The position numbers and the translations under genes are program-made. The notes under the pieces were generated by a model. The model made no database searches. It worked only from the letters and a program-made list of their open reading frames with translations, and was not told the DNA's origin. Below, piece by piece: positions 31,482 to 39,094 of a stretch of DNA of 39,094 nt (within the stretch, counting starts at the first letter, position 1; each line of letters begins with the position of its first letter). Source of the stretch: Minisyncoccota bacterium (lineage in GTDB: Bacteria; Patescibacteriota; Minisyncoccia; Minisyncoccales; Minisyncoccaceae); assembly GCA_028692745.1 (NCBI GenBank), contig JAQUWR010000001.1:1-39094 (forward strand), in the 5' to 3' direction.

Positions 31482-33281
31482 CTATTCAATTTCTCCATCT
31501 TGATTATATTTCACTAAAAAAGCATCTCCTTTCCCAGCACTAATCATGTTCAATTCTTCTGTTGAATGAAAATCAACTTGATCATAAAACTTTCCTACAA
31601 TTATTGGACTATTGCTTGAGTCTATGGCTAGTCCGTACCCTGATTGAATCTCATCAGCTAAAGAAACATAGCCTCCAAAGTTTCTGGCCCAAACAAAGTC
31701 TTCATCAAAAGAATATTTAGCTAAAAATACATCACTTGCCTCTCCAAAACTATTTGATTGTAAAAAATATACTCCCTTGCCAGCATCAAAATCAACAGTA
31801 TCCTTAAAATATCCCGTAAGAAATATGTTGTTTTCTTTATCTGTTTTAATTTTAAAACAAGAATCATTATATGGTCCCCCTATGCTTTTAGCAAAAACAA
31901 CTTTTCCTTGATTATTAAATTTAACAAAGAAAATATCTGTATTCCCCTTGCTAGTAATCTTGAAGTCTCCTAAGTATAAAGAACTATTAAATTCTCCTGA
32001 AACATAAATATTATTATTTTGATCTAAGTCAATAGCTCCAATATTAACCTTATCTGCCTGAGATCCGCCCCATCTTTTAGAAAAAACAAGTGAAAAATCT
32101 TTATTATATTTAGCTATAAAGCAATCAAAAGAACCAGCTGAAGTTAAAGTTGTGTTACCATCAAGACTTATTTTACCATCAAAAAATCCTGATACGTAAA
32201 TATTTCCATCTTTATCAACTTTTATTGCTTGTCCTTGAGTAATACCTTTTCCAGAAATAGAAATTGCTTTAATAAAATTACCTTGCAAATCAAATTTAGC
32301 AACAAAAGTATCTCTGTCATAAGCAGTAAAAGTATCTGAAAACTTATTTCCATCAGAATCATCTAAATCAATTATATCATCATAGACACCAATCAAGTAT
32401 ACATTTCCATTATCATCAATATCAATGTCCATGCTTTCTTCAAACCTACTATCAGTTAAAGAAAATGGTATGGTTTCAGGGTTACCAAAAGATTTTACCC
32501 ACATTAATTTCCCATCTTTATTATACTTAATTAAAAACGCATCTCTTCCTGTTGAACTATTAATTAGTTTTTCTTGCGCTGTTGGATCAACATCCATTTG
32601 TCCGCCAAAATATCCTGTTAAATAAATATTACCTTCTTTATCTGTTTTAAGAGAATTAACTGTATCTGCTCCAATAGAACCTAAAGAAAATCCCCAAATC
32701 AATCTTCCTCCCTGGGTATATTTTGCTAAATAAATATCAATAGCATTGTTATTAATCGATCCCCCTAAAGAAGTTTTTTCCATAACACCTATTCCAGGAT
32801 CTAAATCAATTGTTCCTTGAAAATAACCAGCAGTAATAATATTTTCGTCATTATCAATTACTATAGATGTTCCTGAATCATTTTTTTCATTTCCAATACT
32901 TATTGTGAATTCTTTATTTCCATTAAATTCAACATCTTCTGGATTAATTTCTAAAACTTTAAACTCTTCCTTAATTGTTTCTGTTAAAGAAGCCTTATAT
33001 TCTCTAGGATTTTCAAATAAATAAAAAGTTGCGCCCAAAACAAACAAAAGAAAAACAATGAACAAAGAACTTGATGCTTTTTTCCCTTTTGATGTTCCCC
33101 ACCCTAAAAAAGCAAAAAACATTGAAAAAAACAAAAAAACAATTAAAGCACTGGTCCATAAATTCATATCAAAAACAATGCCCATAAAATTAACAGGAAG
33201 CCATCCACTTAAAAGAATGCAAATATTTAATAAAATTAAGGCAAAGAAAAAGCCTGATAAAAATTTTGCTAATTCATTCAT
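31482..33281 (-). CDS. Membrane-anchored SBBP-type seven-unit beta-propeller
   Basis: A 599-residue protein from the chosen ATG. Three hydrophobic helices (within about 1-110) precede seven repeats of the SBBP type. Each has a DxxLxKYxxxGxxxW-like strand pair followed by IxVDxxGNIYxxGYFxGxxD. The last unit ends at DAFLVKYNQDGEIE, completing the blade whose other strands (FTISIG...ITAGYF) open the domain, which is a classic velcro closure. The ATG at 33281 overlaps the corA stop in an ATGA; the GTG at 33287 is less likely. Ligand and role are unknown; a surface-exposed scaffold is probable. Confidence 0.83.
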   Translation of the reverse strand: MNELAKFLSGFFFALILLNICILLSGWLPVNFMGIVFDMNLWTSALIVFLFFSMFFAFLGWGTSKGKKASSSLFIVFLLFVLGATFYLFENPREYKASLTETIKEEFKVLEINPEDVEFNGNKEFTISIGNEKNDSGTSIVIDNDENIITAGYFQGTIDLDPGIGVMEKTSLGGSINNNAIDIYLAKYTQGGRLIWGFSLGSIGADTVNSLKTDKEGNIYLTGYFGGQMDVDPTAQEKLINSSTGRDAFLIKYNKDGKLMWVKSFGNPETIPFSLTDSRFEESMDIDIDDNGNVYLIGVYDDIIDLDDSDGNKFSDTFTAYDRDTFVAKFDLQGNFIKAISISGKGITQGQAIKVDKDGNIYVSGFFDGKISLDGNTTLTSAGSFDCFIAKYNKDFSLVFSKRWGGSQADKVNIGAIDLDQNNNIYVSGEFNSSLYLGDFKITSKGNTDIFFVKFNNQGKVVFAKSIGGPYNDSCFKIKTDKENNIFLTGYFKDTVDFDAGKGVYFLQSNSFGEASDVFLAKYSFDEDFVWARNFGGYVSLADEIQSGYGLAIDSSNSPIIVGKFYDQVDFHSTEELNMISAGKGDAFLVKYNQDGEIE

Positions 33282-34201
33282 AACCACTTATTAACATAAA
33301 AAATAATAAAGAAAACAGATGAAATTAAAAATATTAAAGCTAAAATAAATAAAAATGCTAATGGATTTTCTTGAAAAGGAAGACCAATATTCATTCCATA
33401 AATACTAGCAATAATAGTAGGAACTGTTAAAATAATAGTAAAAGAAGTTAAAAGCCTAATTGTTTTATTTAATCTATTAGTAAAAATGGCTTGATATGAT
33501 TCTCTTAAACTTCTAATACTCTTTTCACTAACACTACAAATATCAGCTGATTGCTTAATACTAATAATCATATCTTCTAATAAGTCTGTGTCATAAGAAT
33601 AAAGATGAACATAACCTCCACTTCCTATGGCCTCAAAAACATTTCTCATGGGAAACAATACAGATATATATTGATTAACAATTTCTTCGTTTTTAATTAA
33701 TTCTACAATATCTAAACTCTCTACGTCATCAATCTTTTTCTTTTGATAAAAAACACTCGTTCTAATTTTCTTAATTTGTTTTGTAAAGTTTTTAGAAATT
33801 AAAAGTAAAATAGATATTAACATTTTACTTCTTTGGGTTGTCGAAGGGCTAATACCCTTATCAATCATTGAATTAATTATCTTATTTTTAGAAGGAGATA
33901 TTGTAAAAAAATATCGTGGTGTAACAATTAAAGTTAATAAACTAGTATAAATATCTTCTTTATTTTCTTCTTGTGCGTCTCTCACAAAAATAATAATATT
34001 TTCTCCTTCTCTTTCAATACGAGGTAATTCATAAGGATCCAAAACATCATCTAAATCAGGCATATCTAATCCTGTTAATTTTGCTACATATTCTAAGTCT
34101 TCTTCTTTAGCATTTTCAATATTAATCCAACATCCGTCTTTAACGTCTTTAATCTTTTCTAATTTTTCCTTCTTAACGTCTTTAAAATATAGTTCAATCA
34201 T
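33278..34201 (-). CDS. corA: CorA-family Mg2+/divalent metal channel
   Basis: A 307-residue CorA pentameric channel. An N-terminal soluble alpha/beta domain and a long helical stalk lead to two C-terminal helices. The selectivity motif YGMNIGLP closes the first helix near residues 267-274. The second helix is followed by a short basic tail. It imports Mg2+ (and possibly Co2+ or Ni2+). It overlaps the upstream Nudix gene by 8 nt and the downstream propeller by 4 nt, so the three are one transcription unit. Confidence 0.94.
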   Translation of the reverse strand: MIELYFKDVKKEKLEKIKDVKDGCWINIENAKEEDLEYVAKLTGLDMPDLDDVLDPYELPRIEREGENIIIFVRDAQEENKEDIYTSLLTLIVTPRYFFTISPSKNKIINSMIDKGISPSTTQRSKMLISILLLISKNFTKQIKKIRTSVFYQKKKIDDVESLDIVELIKNEEIVNQYISVLFPMRNVFEAIGSGGYVHLYSYDTDLLEDMIISIKQSADICSVSEKSIRSLRESYQAIFTNRLNKTIRLLTSFTIILTVPTIIASIYGMNIGLPFQENPLAFLFILALIFLISSVFFIIFYVNKWL

Positions 34202-34655
34202 TTAAAATTTCTAGATCATGACTAATTATTTTGTTTTTATCCTCAAAAATAAACTTACCCTTAAAATTCTTATTTTTTAAAAATAATGGTAACCAATATA
34301 AATCATCTGGCCACATTTCTGAAAAAGGAATGTCTAGTATATCAAACCATTGTGGTTTCATTTCTTCTGTTTCAACTGGAGATCCAGAATAATCACAGGC
34401 CTTAAAAATGTGAACCTCTAATAAACTATTGTCATTTAAAAATTCAAAATCAATAACTCCTTTTTTATTTAAATCTTTAACATTAATTCCTACCTCTTCT
34501 AAAACCTCTCTTTTCGCTGCTTCTTCAATACTTTCTCCTTCTTCAACCTTTCCACCAAAACCATTCCACCTGCCCTCTCCAAAACCTCTCTTTTTCATTC
34601 CTAAAAGAATTTTATTCTCATCAACAATTAAACATAATGTAAGAACCTTCTTCAT
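34194..34655 (-). CDS. MTH1-type Nudix hydrolase (8-oxo-dGTP diphosphatase-like)
   Basis: A 153-residue sanitiser of oxidised purine nucleotides. The Nudix box spans residues 35-57 (GKVEEGESIEEAAKRE followed by VLEEVGI) and is fully canonical. The KKRGFGEGRWNGFGGK lead-in and the EEMKPQWFDILDIPFSEMWP plus DDLYWLP segment closely match human MTH1/NUDT1, whose paired acids in WPDD recognise 8-oxo-dGTP. I chose the ATG at 34655 over an in-frame GTG at 34661 because it lies exactly 6 nt after a perfect -10 box. It heads the unit with corA and the propeller. Confidence 0.9.
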   Translation of the reverse strand: MKKVLTLCLIVDENKILLGMKKRGFGEGRWNGFGGKVEEGESIEEAAKREVLEEVGINVKDLNKKGVIDFEFLNDNSLLEVHIFKACDYSGSPVETEEMKPQWFDILDIPFSEMWPDDLYWLPLFLKNKNFKGKFIFEDKNKIISHDLEILND

Positions 34656-34661
34656 TAGCAC

Positions 34662-34690
34662 ATTATACTTTAATTTACATTAAGAGTCAA
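34662..34690 (-). promoter_or_regulatory. Promoter of the Nudix-corA-propeller unit, leaderless geometry
   Basis: TTGACT (34685-34690) and a perfect TATAAT (34662-34667) are 17 nt apart on the minus strand. Six nt separate the -10 box from the ATG at 34655. This is one of the two closest matches to consensus among the leaderless promoters. Confidence 0.8.
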
Positions 34691-34714
34691 AACTAAATAA
34701 GTAAAATGATATTT

Positions 34715-34746
34715 AAAACAATAATATAATTTATTTTTATTGTTTT
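34715..34746 (-). terminator. Possible terminator after the methyltransferase
   Basis: A 9-bp inverted repeat pairs AAAACAATA (34715-34723) with TATTGTTTT (34738-34746), spanning the methyltransferase stop. The loop is 14 nt, the stem nearly all A-T, and no long T-tract follows, so it is a weak call. Confidence 0.4.
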
Positions 34747-35312
34747 AGGTTTACTATTTTAATTGTTTTTTTAATCGCAAAACTTTGTTTTTCTATTTTT
34801 AATTCTTTTATTAAATCATCTAATCCCTTTAAAGATAAATAATTCCTAAAAGAATTAAAATGATAATTTCCTGCCATTCTTTCTATCATTACAACTAAAA
34901 AAGAAATAAAATTAAAGGGTAAAGGATAATTATAATCAGCAATTACAATTCTTCCGTCTTTTTTAACAACTCTTTTAATTTCTGAAAAAATCATTTTTCT
35001 TAACTTTTCATCTTTTTCGTGTAAAGCTAAAGAAATTGAAACAATATCAAAGTATTCGCTAGGAAAAGGAATGTGTTCAGCATAAGCAACACCAAAATTA
35101 ACTCTACTTTTTCTATTTAAAGCAAACTCAATCATTCTGTTGTCTAAATCTATTCCATAAACAAAATCACTATAATTAGAAAATAAAATTGCTTGAGCTC
35201 CTGTTCCGCAACAAACATCAAGAACTTTATCTTGTTTTTGAATATTAGCCATTTCTAAAACCTTTTTTCTAACACTTTTTAAAAGATTGTCAAAAAAATT
35301 AGCGTAAAACAT
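34737..35312 (-). CDS. Class I SAM-dependent methyltransferase, UbiE-like
   Basis: A 191-residue methyltransferase. The SAM loop is VLDVCCGTGAQAILF, followed by the acidic GIDLDNRMIEFA, AEHIPFPSEYFDIVSISLAL and the RVVKKDGRIVIADY block. It belongs to the Methyltransf_11/UbiE-like group, which covers small molecules and lipids; the substrate cannot be told. A hydrophobic patch (FNFISFLVVMIERMAG) in place of the usual cap suggests a lipophilic substrate or membrane contact. It begins 1 nt after the second permease and closes the MacAB-like operon. Confidence 0.85.
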   Translation of the reverse strand: MFYANFFDNLLKSVRKKVLEMANIQKQDKVLDVCCGTGAQAILFSNYSDFVYGIDLDNRMIEFALNRKSRVNFGVAYAEHIPFPSEYFDIVSISLALHEKDEKLRKMIFSEIKRVVKKDGRIVIADYNYPLPFNFISFLVVMIERMAGNYHFNSFRNYLSLKGLDDLIKELKIEKQSFAIKKTIKIVNLKQ

Positions 35313-35313
35313 T

Positions 35314-36561
35314 TTAATCTTTTCTTAAGGCTTCTATTGGGTCAATGTTGGATGCTTCTCTGGCAGGATAAACTCCAAAAAATAATCCAACCATAACAGA
35401 GAAAAATATTGAAAATATAATGGAACTAAAAGAAATAGAAAACGGCCAACTTAAACCATAAGAATTAGCCACTACATAAATTAAGAAAACTAAAGATACT
35501 GCGGCAATAATACCTAAAACTCCTCCCAGAAAAGTTAAAATTACTGCTTCAGTTAAAAACTGATAAAGAATGTCTTTTCTTTTTGCTCCAATAGATCTTC
35601 TTAAGCCTATCTCAAAGGTTCTTTCTACAACACTTACGTACATTATATTAGTAATCCCTACTCCTCCAACAAGAAGAGATATTGCTGCTAAAACAACTAA
35701 TAATATAGTAATGCCATTGGTTACTGTTTCTGTCATTTCTTTTGCTTCGATCATTGTCATTACTTCAAAATCATCTCTTTCAGGATCATCAATATCATGC
35801 CTTTCTCTCATTAAATAAATTAAATCATCCTTGGTCTGATCTATTTTTTCTACGTCTTTTACTTTAACAGAAACACCAATAACATAATCCGTACCTAATA
35901 ATCTTTTCTGAACTGTTTTTGTTGGAATATATATAATTGAATCCATATCAAAGAAAAGCATTGCCCCTCTTTTTTCTAAAACTCCTGTTACCTTAAATGG
36001 TTTTCCCCTGATATAAACATTTTCTCCTACTGCATCATTATCTCCAAATAACTTTTCTTTAACCGTGTATCCCAAAACAACAACCGAACTCAAAGAATTT
36101 TCTTCATCAATAGTGTAAAATCTTCCTTCTTTAATAGTAATTTTTTCAACCTCTGGAGCTTGAGCCCCATACCCAAAAACTATACATGTTTTTGTTTCTC
36201 CTTGATGCTTTAAAATTTCTTGACTAGTAACATAAGAATAAGATGCCGCAACATTATTTAATTTAGCAATTGCCTCAACGTCAGTATTTTTAAAAGTTGT
36301 CACGCTTACCCCTGTAGCCATATCTGTGGCTGACCCTGAAGAACCACGACCAGGTACCCTTGCTTCAACATTAACAACATCAGACCCATACATATCAATT
36401 TGACCTAAAATCAATTGTTTTAAGCTATCTCCTGATGCAAGCATTACTATTAATGATGCTATACCAATAGCCACAGCAATCATTGTCAAAATCGCTCTTG
36501 ATTTCTGTTTACTCAAGCTTTCAATAGCAACCCTAAAATAATTTAATATATTGTTATTCAT
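35314..36561 (-). CDS. MacB-like ABC transporter permease, second copy
   Basis: A 415-residue FtsX/MacB-type permease. It has an N-terminal helix (KSRAILTMIAVAIGIASLIV), a large extracytoplasmic MacB_PCD domain of about 230 residues, and three C-terminal helices. Between the second and third lies the conserved ERTFEIGLRRSIGAKRKDI loop. It ends with YPAREASNIDPIEALR, the FtsX signature. It is paralogous to the preceding permease, and the two presumably form a heterodimer. I chose the ATG at 36561, an 8-nt overlap; a TTG at 36576 lies further inside the upstream gene. Confidence 0.9.
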   Translation of the reverse strand: MNNNILNYFRVAIESLSKQKSRAILTMIAVAIGIASLIVMLASGDSLKQLILGQIDMYGSDVVNVEARVPGRGSSGSATDMATGVSVTTFKNTDVEAIAKLNNVAASYSYVTSQEILKHQGETKTCIVFGYGAQAPEVEKITIKEGRFYTIDEENSLSSVVVLGYTVKEKLFGDNDAVGENVYIRGKPFKVTGVLEKRGAMLFFDMDSIIYIPTKTVQKRLLGTDYVIGVSVKVKDVEKIDQTKDDLIYLMRERHDIDDPERDDFEVMTMIEAKEMTETVTNGITILLVVLAAISLLVGGVGITNIMYVSVVERTFEIGLRRSIGAKRKDILYQFLTEAVILTFLGGVLGIIAAVSLVFLIYVVANSYGLSWPFSISFSSIIFSIFFSVMVGLFFGVYPAREASNIDPIEALRKD

Positions 36562-37792
36562 AACGCAAAGCTTCAATAGGATTTAAACGACTCGCTTTTT
36601 TAGCTGGAGATAATCCAAAAATAATACCAACTGAAATAGAAACAAGTGAAGCAACAATAATCGATGGAACTGAAATAACAAGATCCCATTTAAAATTTAA
36701 AGACTGAGCCACAATAGCAACTAAAACAGAAATTATTAACCCAAGAATAATTCCAATTATTCCACTAATAAAAGTAATGGTAATTGTTTCTAATAAAAAT
36801 TGCATTGTAATGTGATAATTTTTAGCTCCTACTGCTTTTCTTAATCCTATTTCATTAATTCTTTCTTCAACAGTAGCAAGCATAATATTCATAATTCCAA
36901 AACCTCCTACAATTAAAGATATTGCAGAAACAGCAACTAGAAAAAATCTAATTGCCATTGTTACTGTTCCTAAAGCATCTAAAGCTTCTTGTACAGAACG
37001 AACAGTAAAATCATCATCATTAGGATCATCAATATTATGCCTATCTCTTAAAAAATCTTCAACATAACTAATTGTTTTATCAATGTTTTCTGTTTTATCA
37101 ACTTTAATTCTCAACAGACTAATATAATCAACGCCTAGTAAAATATTTTGTGCTGTTTTAATGGGAATAAAAACTTCTTCATCTTGATTTTGAGTTAATC
37201 CTCCTCCTTTTTCTTTAAGAACTCCTATAATTAAAAAATTGCTTTTCTTAACTTTAATTCTTTCTCCAATTGGATCTTGATCTCCAAACAATTTATCAGC
37301 AATCTTATAACCTAAAACTATTACTTTGGCTTGTGAAAGCTCTTCTTCGTCAGTAAAAAATCTTCCTTTTTCAATCTCTGCATTTTCTACATTTAAATAT
37401 TCTGCACTGACTCCATTAAAATTAATATCTGCTTTTTTGTCTTCCCATGAAATTCTATCGTTTCCCTTAACATACATTGCCAATGAATCAATAGAAGAAT
37501 AATTACTATCCAACAAAGCTTTTCCGTCTTCGTATTTTAAACTTGTAACAACAATGCCAAAAGCAGAAGAGGGTGGACCACTTTCTTCTGACTTCCCAGG
37601 GATAACACTAACTAGATTAGAGCCAACACTTTTTACTTCATTTAAAATTAAACTCTCTGCTCCTGAGCCCACAGACATAACCACGATTACTGCCATTACT
37701 CCAATAATAATTCCTAACATTGTCAAAAAAGAACGCATTTTATTGCGAAAAATCATTTTCCAAGAATTATTAATGGCTTCAAAAATATCCAT
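36554..37792 (-). CDS. MacB-like ABC transporter permease, first copy
   Basis: A 412-residue FtsX/MacB-type permease with the same order as its neighbour: helix FLTMLGIIIGVMAVIVVMSV, a large extracytoplasmic domain, and three C-terminal helices with the EERINEIGLRKAVGAKNYHI loop. It ends LSPAKKASRLNPIEALR. With the ATPase downstream of the membrane-fusion gene it forms a tripartite-style exporter or mechanotransducing complex. Substrate is unknown; antibiotics, peptides or lipoproteins are usual for the family. It starts 1 nt after the ATPase stop. Confidence 0.92.
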   Translation of the reverse strand: MDIFEAINNSWKMIFRNKMRSFLTMLGIIIGVMAVIVVMSVGSGAESLILNEVKSVGSNLVSVIPGKSEESGPPSSAFGIVVTSLKYEDGKALLDSNYSSIDSLAMYVKGNDRISWEDKKADINFNGVSAEYLNVENAEIEKGRFFTDEEELSQAKVIVLGYKIADKLFGDQDPIGERIKVKKSNFLIIGVLKEKGGGLTQNQDEEVFIPIKTAQNILLGVDYISLLRIKVDKTENIDKTISYVEDFLRDRHNIDDPNDDDFTVRSVQEALDALGTVTMAIRFFLVAVSAISLIVGGFGIMNIMLATVEERINEIGLRKAVGAKNYHITMQFLLETITITFISGIIGIILGLIISVLVAIVAQSLNFKWDLVISVPSIIVASLVSISVGIIFGLSPAKKASRLNPIEALRYE

Positions 37793-37793
37793 A

Positions 37794-38513
37794 TTATTTT
37801 AACAATTCATTGTTGTTTTTGGCTGTTTGCCTTTTTTCTACCAAAGAATCGCTAACTATCAAACCATCTTTAATATATATGATTCTTTGAGCATATTCAG
37901 CTGTATACTTTTCATGAGTAACTAAAACAATTGTATTGCCTTTTTCATTTAATTCTTCTAATAATTTCATTACTTGTAATCCTGATTTTGAATCAAGGTT
38001 TCCTGTTGGCTCATCAGCAAAAATTACTTCCGGATTATTAATTAATGCTCTAGCAATTGCCACTCTTTGTTTCTCTCCTCCAGACAAACGATTAGGCATA
38101 TAATCTAATCTATGACTTAATCCTACTTGCTCTAAAATCTTTTTTGCCTTGATGATTCTTTCTTTTTTAGGCATATCAGTATAAACCAAAGGAAGCATTA
38201 CGTTTTCTAAAACAGATGTTCTATTAAGTAAATTAAAAGATTGAAAAACAAAACCTACTTTACTGTTTCTCATTTCTGCTAACTTGTCATCATCTAACTT
38301 GTTTACGTCTTTATTTTCAAATAAATATTGTCCAGAACTAGGCTTATCTAAAAAACTTAAAATATACATTAGTGTTGATTTTCCAGATCCAGAAGGTCCC
38401 ATTATAGAAACAAATTCCCCCTTCTTAATATCAAAACTTACCCCGTTTAAAACTTTTGTAACAACATCTTCTACTTTAAATTCTTTTTTAAGATCTTTGA
38501 TTGAAATTAACAT
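37794..38513 (-). CDS. ABC transporter ATPase, MacB/LolD type
   Basis: A 239-residue nucleotide-binding protein. Walker A is GPSGSGKSTLM, the Q-loop lies in VFQSFNLL, the signature is RLSGGEKQRVAIARAL, Walker B is EVIFADEPTGNLDS and the H-loop is LVTHEK. These are typical of the MacB/LolD/FtsE group, which powers FtsX-like permeases without moving substrate through the membrane helices. It lies 2 nt after the membrane-fusion gene stop and 1 nt before the first permease. Confidence 0.95.
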   Translation of the reverse strand: MLISIKDLKKEFKVEDVVTKVLNGVSFDIKKGEFVSIMGPSGSGKSTLMYILSFLDKPSSGQYLFENKDVNKLDDDKLAEMRNSKVGFVFQSFNLLNRTSVLENVMLPLVYTDMPKKERIIKAKKILEQVGLSHRLDYMPNRLSGGEKQRVAIARALINNPEVIFADEPTGNLDSKSGLQVMKLLEELNEKGNTIVLVTHEKYTAEYAQRIIYIKDGLIVSDSLVEKRQTAKNNNELLK

Positions 38514-38515
38514 AA

Positions 38516-39094
38516 TTATTTTAATGCTTTTAAAACTATTTCATCTCCTTCATTTACTCCAGAAATAATTTCTACTAATCCATTATCCCCTTTTATTCCT
38601 AAAATTACATCTTTTTCAACAACAGTATCTCCTTCTAAAGCTCTAACATATTTTTGATCTTGGTCTTTAGAAAGCACTGCTCTATTTTGAAGATATAAAA
38701 TATTTTCTCTGTAATCTGTTTCAATTAAAACATTAGTAGTCATGCCAGGTTTCACTCTTTCGTCGTTATTATCATCTAAACTTACTTTTACCTTATAATA
38801 AACAACTCCTTGAATATCTGTTGATGCTGGATCGATATTAATTACTTTACCTACAAATTTAACGTCTTTTCCTAAAGCATCTAAAGTTATTTCTGCTTCA
38901 TCGTTTAATGAAATTTTAACTACATCTGTTTCTGGAACATCAACATCAATTTCATAATGAGGAGAAAGTATTTCTATCATTGTTTCTGCGCTAGTTATTG
39001 ATTCTCCTGATTTTTTATTGACTTTTGTTACAATTCCACTAATTGGAGCATAAATTATTGCTTTATTTCTATTAGCTTTAGCTTGATCTAGCGC
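38516..39094 (-). CDS. MacA/HlyD-type membrane-fusion protein, N-terminus off the window
   Basis: The frame stays open to the right edge of the window, so the ATG at 38980 is internal. The 192 visible residues begin in a helix (ALDQAKANRN) and continue with the second half of a lipoyl-like domain (YAPISGIVTKVNKKSGESIT). Beta-barrel and membrane-proximal domains follow (RVKPGMTTNVLIET to GVNEGDEIVLKALK). It is the periplasmic or extracytoplasmic adapter of the MacAB-like exporter encoded downstream. Confidence 0.9.
   Translation of the reverse strand, partial: ALDQAKANRNKAIIYAPISGIVTKVNKKSGESITSAETMIEILSPHYEIDVDVPETDVVKISLNDEAEITLDALGKDVKFVGKVINIDPASTDIQGVVYYKVKVSLDDNNDERVKPGMTTNVLIETDYRENILYLQNRAVLSKDQDQKYVRALEGDTVVEKDVILGIKGDNGLVEIISGVNEGDEIVLKALK

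Noticed and set aside
113-39094. UGA recoding as in Absconditabacteria or Gracilibacteria
   Set aside because: Several genes end at TGA exactly where the protein family ends (AlkD, CorA, Nudix, MnmA), so the standard bacterial code applies.

Overview
The window is a compact, strongly AT-rich bacterial chromosome segment (well under 35% GC by eye). It holds 43 protein-coding genes that I can support and no intergenic stretch longer than about 140 bases. All but one complete gene (25340-26143) lie on the minus strand. I see no rRNA, tRNA, CRISPR array, insertion sequence or prophage. TGA is used as a normal stop (for example at 13292-13294, 33278-33280 and 34194-34196), so there is no sign of UGA recoding. 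Gene content points to Candidate Phyla Radiation / Patescibacteria, probably a Parcubacteria-like lineage. The evidence is a stand-alone MetRS-beta-like tRNA-binding protein, a UvrD helicase fused to an Fe-S nuclease, a DUF5663-like protein next to a VirD4/TraG-like ATPase, a DUF2090 aldolase-like protein, and GerMN/Gmad2 domains without sporulation genes. This placement is inference; no marker gene was searched.

Layout, read along the minus strand from high to low coordinates. (1) 39094-34737: MacAB-like efflux system (partial membrane-fusion protein, ATPase, two paralogous permeases) plus a methyltransferase. (2) 34655-31482: MTH1-type Nudix hydrolase, CorA, and a membrane-anchored seven-unit beta-propeller. 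(3) 31422-29290: two separately promoted surface proteins, one a repeat propeller and the other DUF4163/DUF3298-Gmad2. (4) 29223-26140: PspC, a LiaF-like/GerMN fusion and a beta-CASP RNase. (5) The lone plus-strand gene at 25340-26143. (6) 25200-18948: a dense eight-gene operon opening with a minimal two-subunit [FeFe] hydrogenase (HydB-HydA), then a membrane protein, a MazG-like enzyme, thymidine kinase, a small membrane protein, an ATP-cone/PD-(D/E)XK fusion and YchF. (7) 18848-13292: nine genes for extracytoplasmic folding, envelope lipid recycling and translation (MetRS-beta, SIMPL, FKBP, thioredoxin-CcdA fusion, DUF167, DUF212, PrmC-like, UppP, AlkD). (8) 13253-12450: a Nudix gene with its own promoter, strong ribosome binding site and terminator. 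(9) 12393-7610: a five-gene unit led by a membrane-anchored VirD4/TraG-like ATPase, with terminators on both sides; this is the best candidate for a poorly described system. (10) 7537-113: UvrD-nuclease, GpsA, pyrophosphatase, ferredoxin, MnmA, DUF1858-like protein, ComEC-like hydrolase and nucleoside diphosphate kinase.

A striking genome-scale signal is promoter placement. At six of the unit starts a sigma70-like promoter puts its -10 hexamer only 6-8 nt from the ATG (4490, 7537, 12393, 25340, 30360, 34655). Transcription there should begin at or within a base or two of the start codon. This suggests that leaderless mRNAs are routine for first genes, while downstream genes rely on overlapping stop/start codons. 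Clear Shine-Dalgarno sequences are rare; 13253 is the exception.
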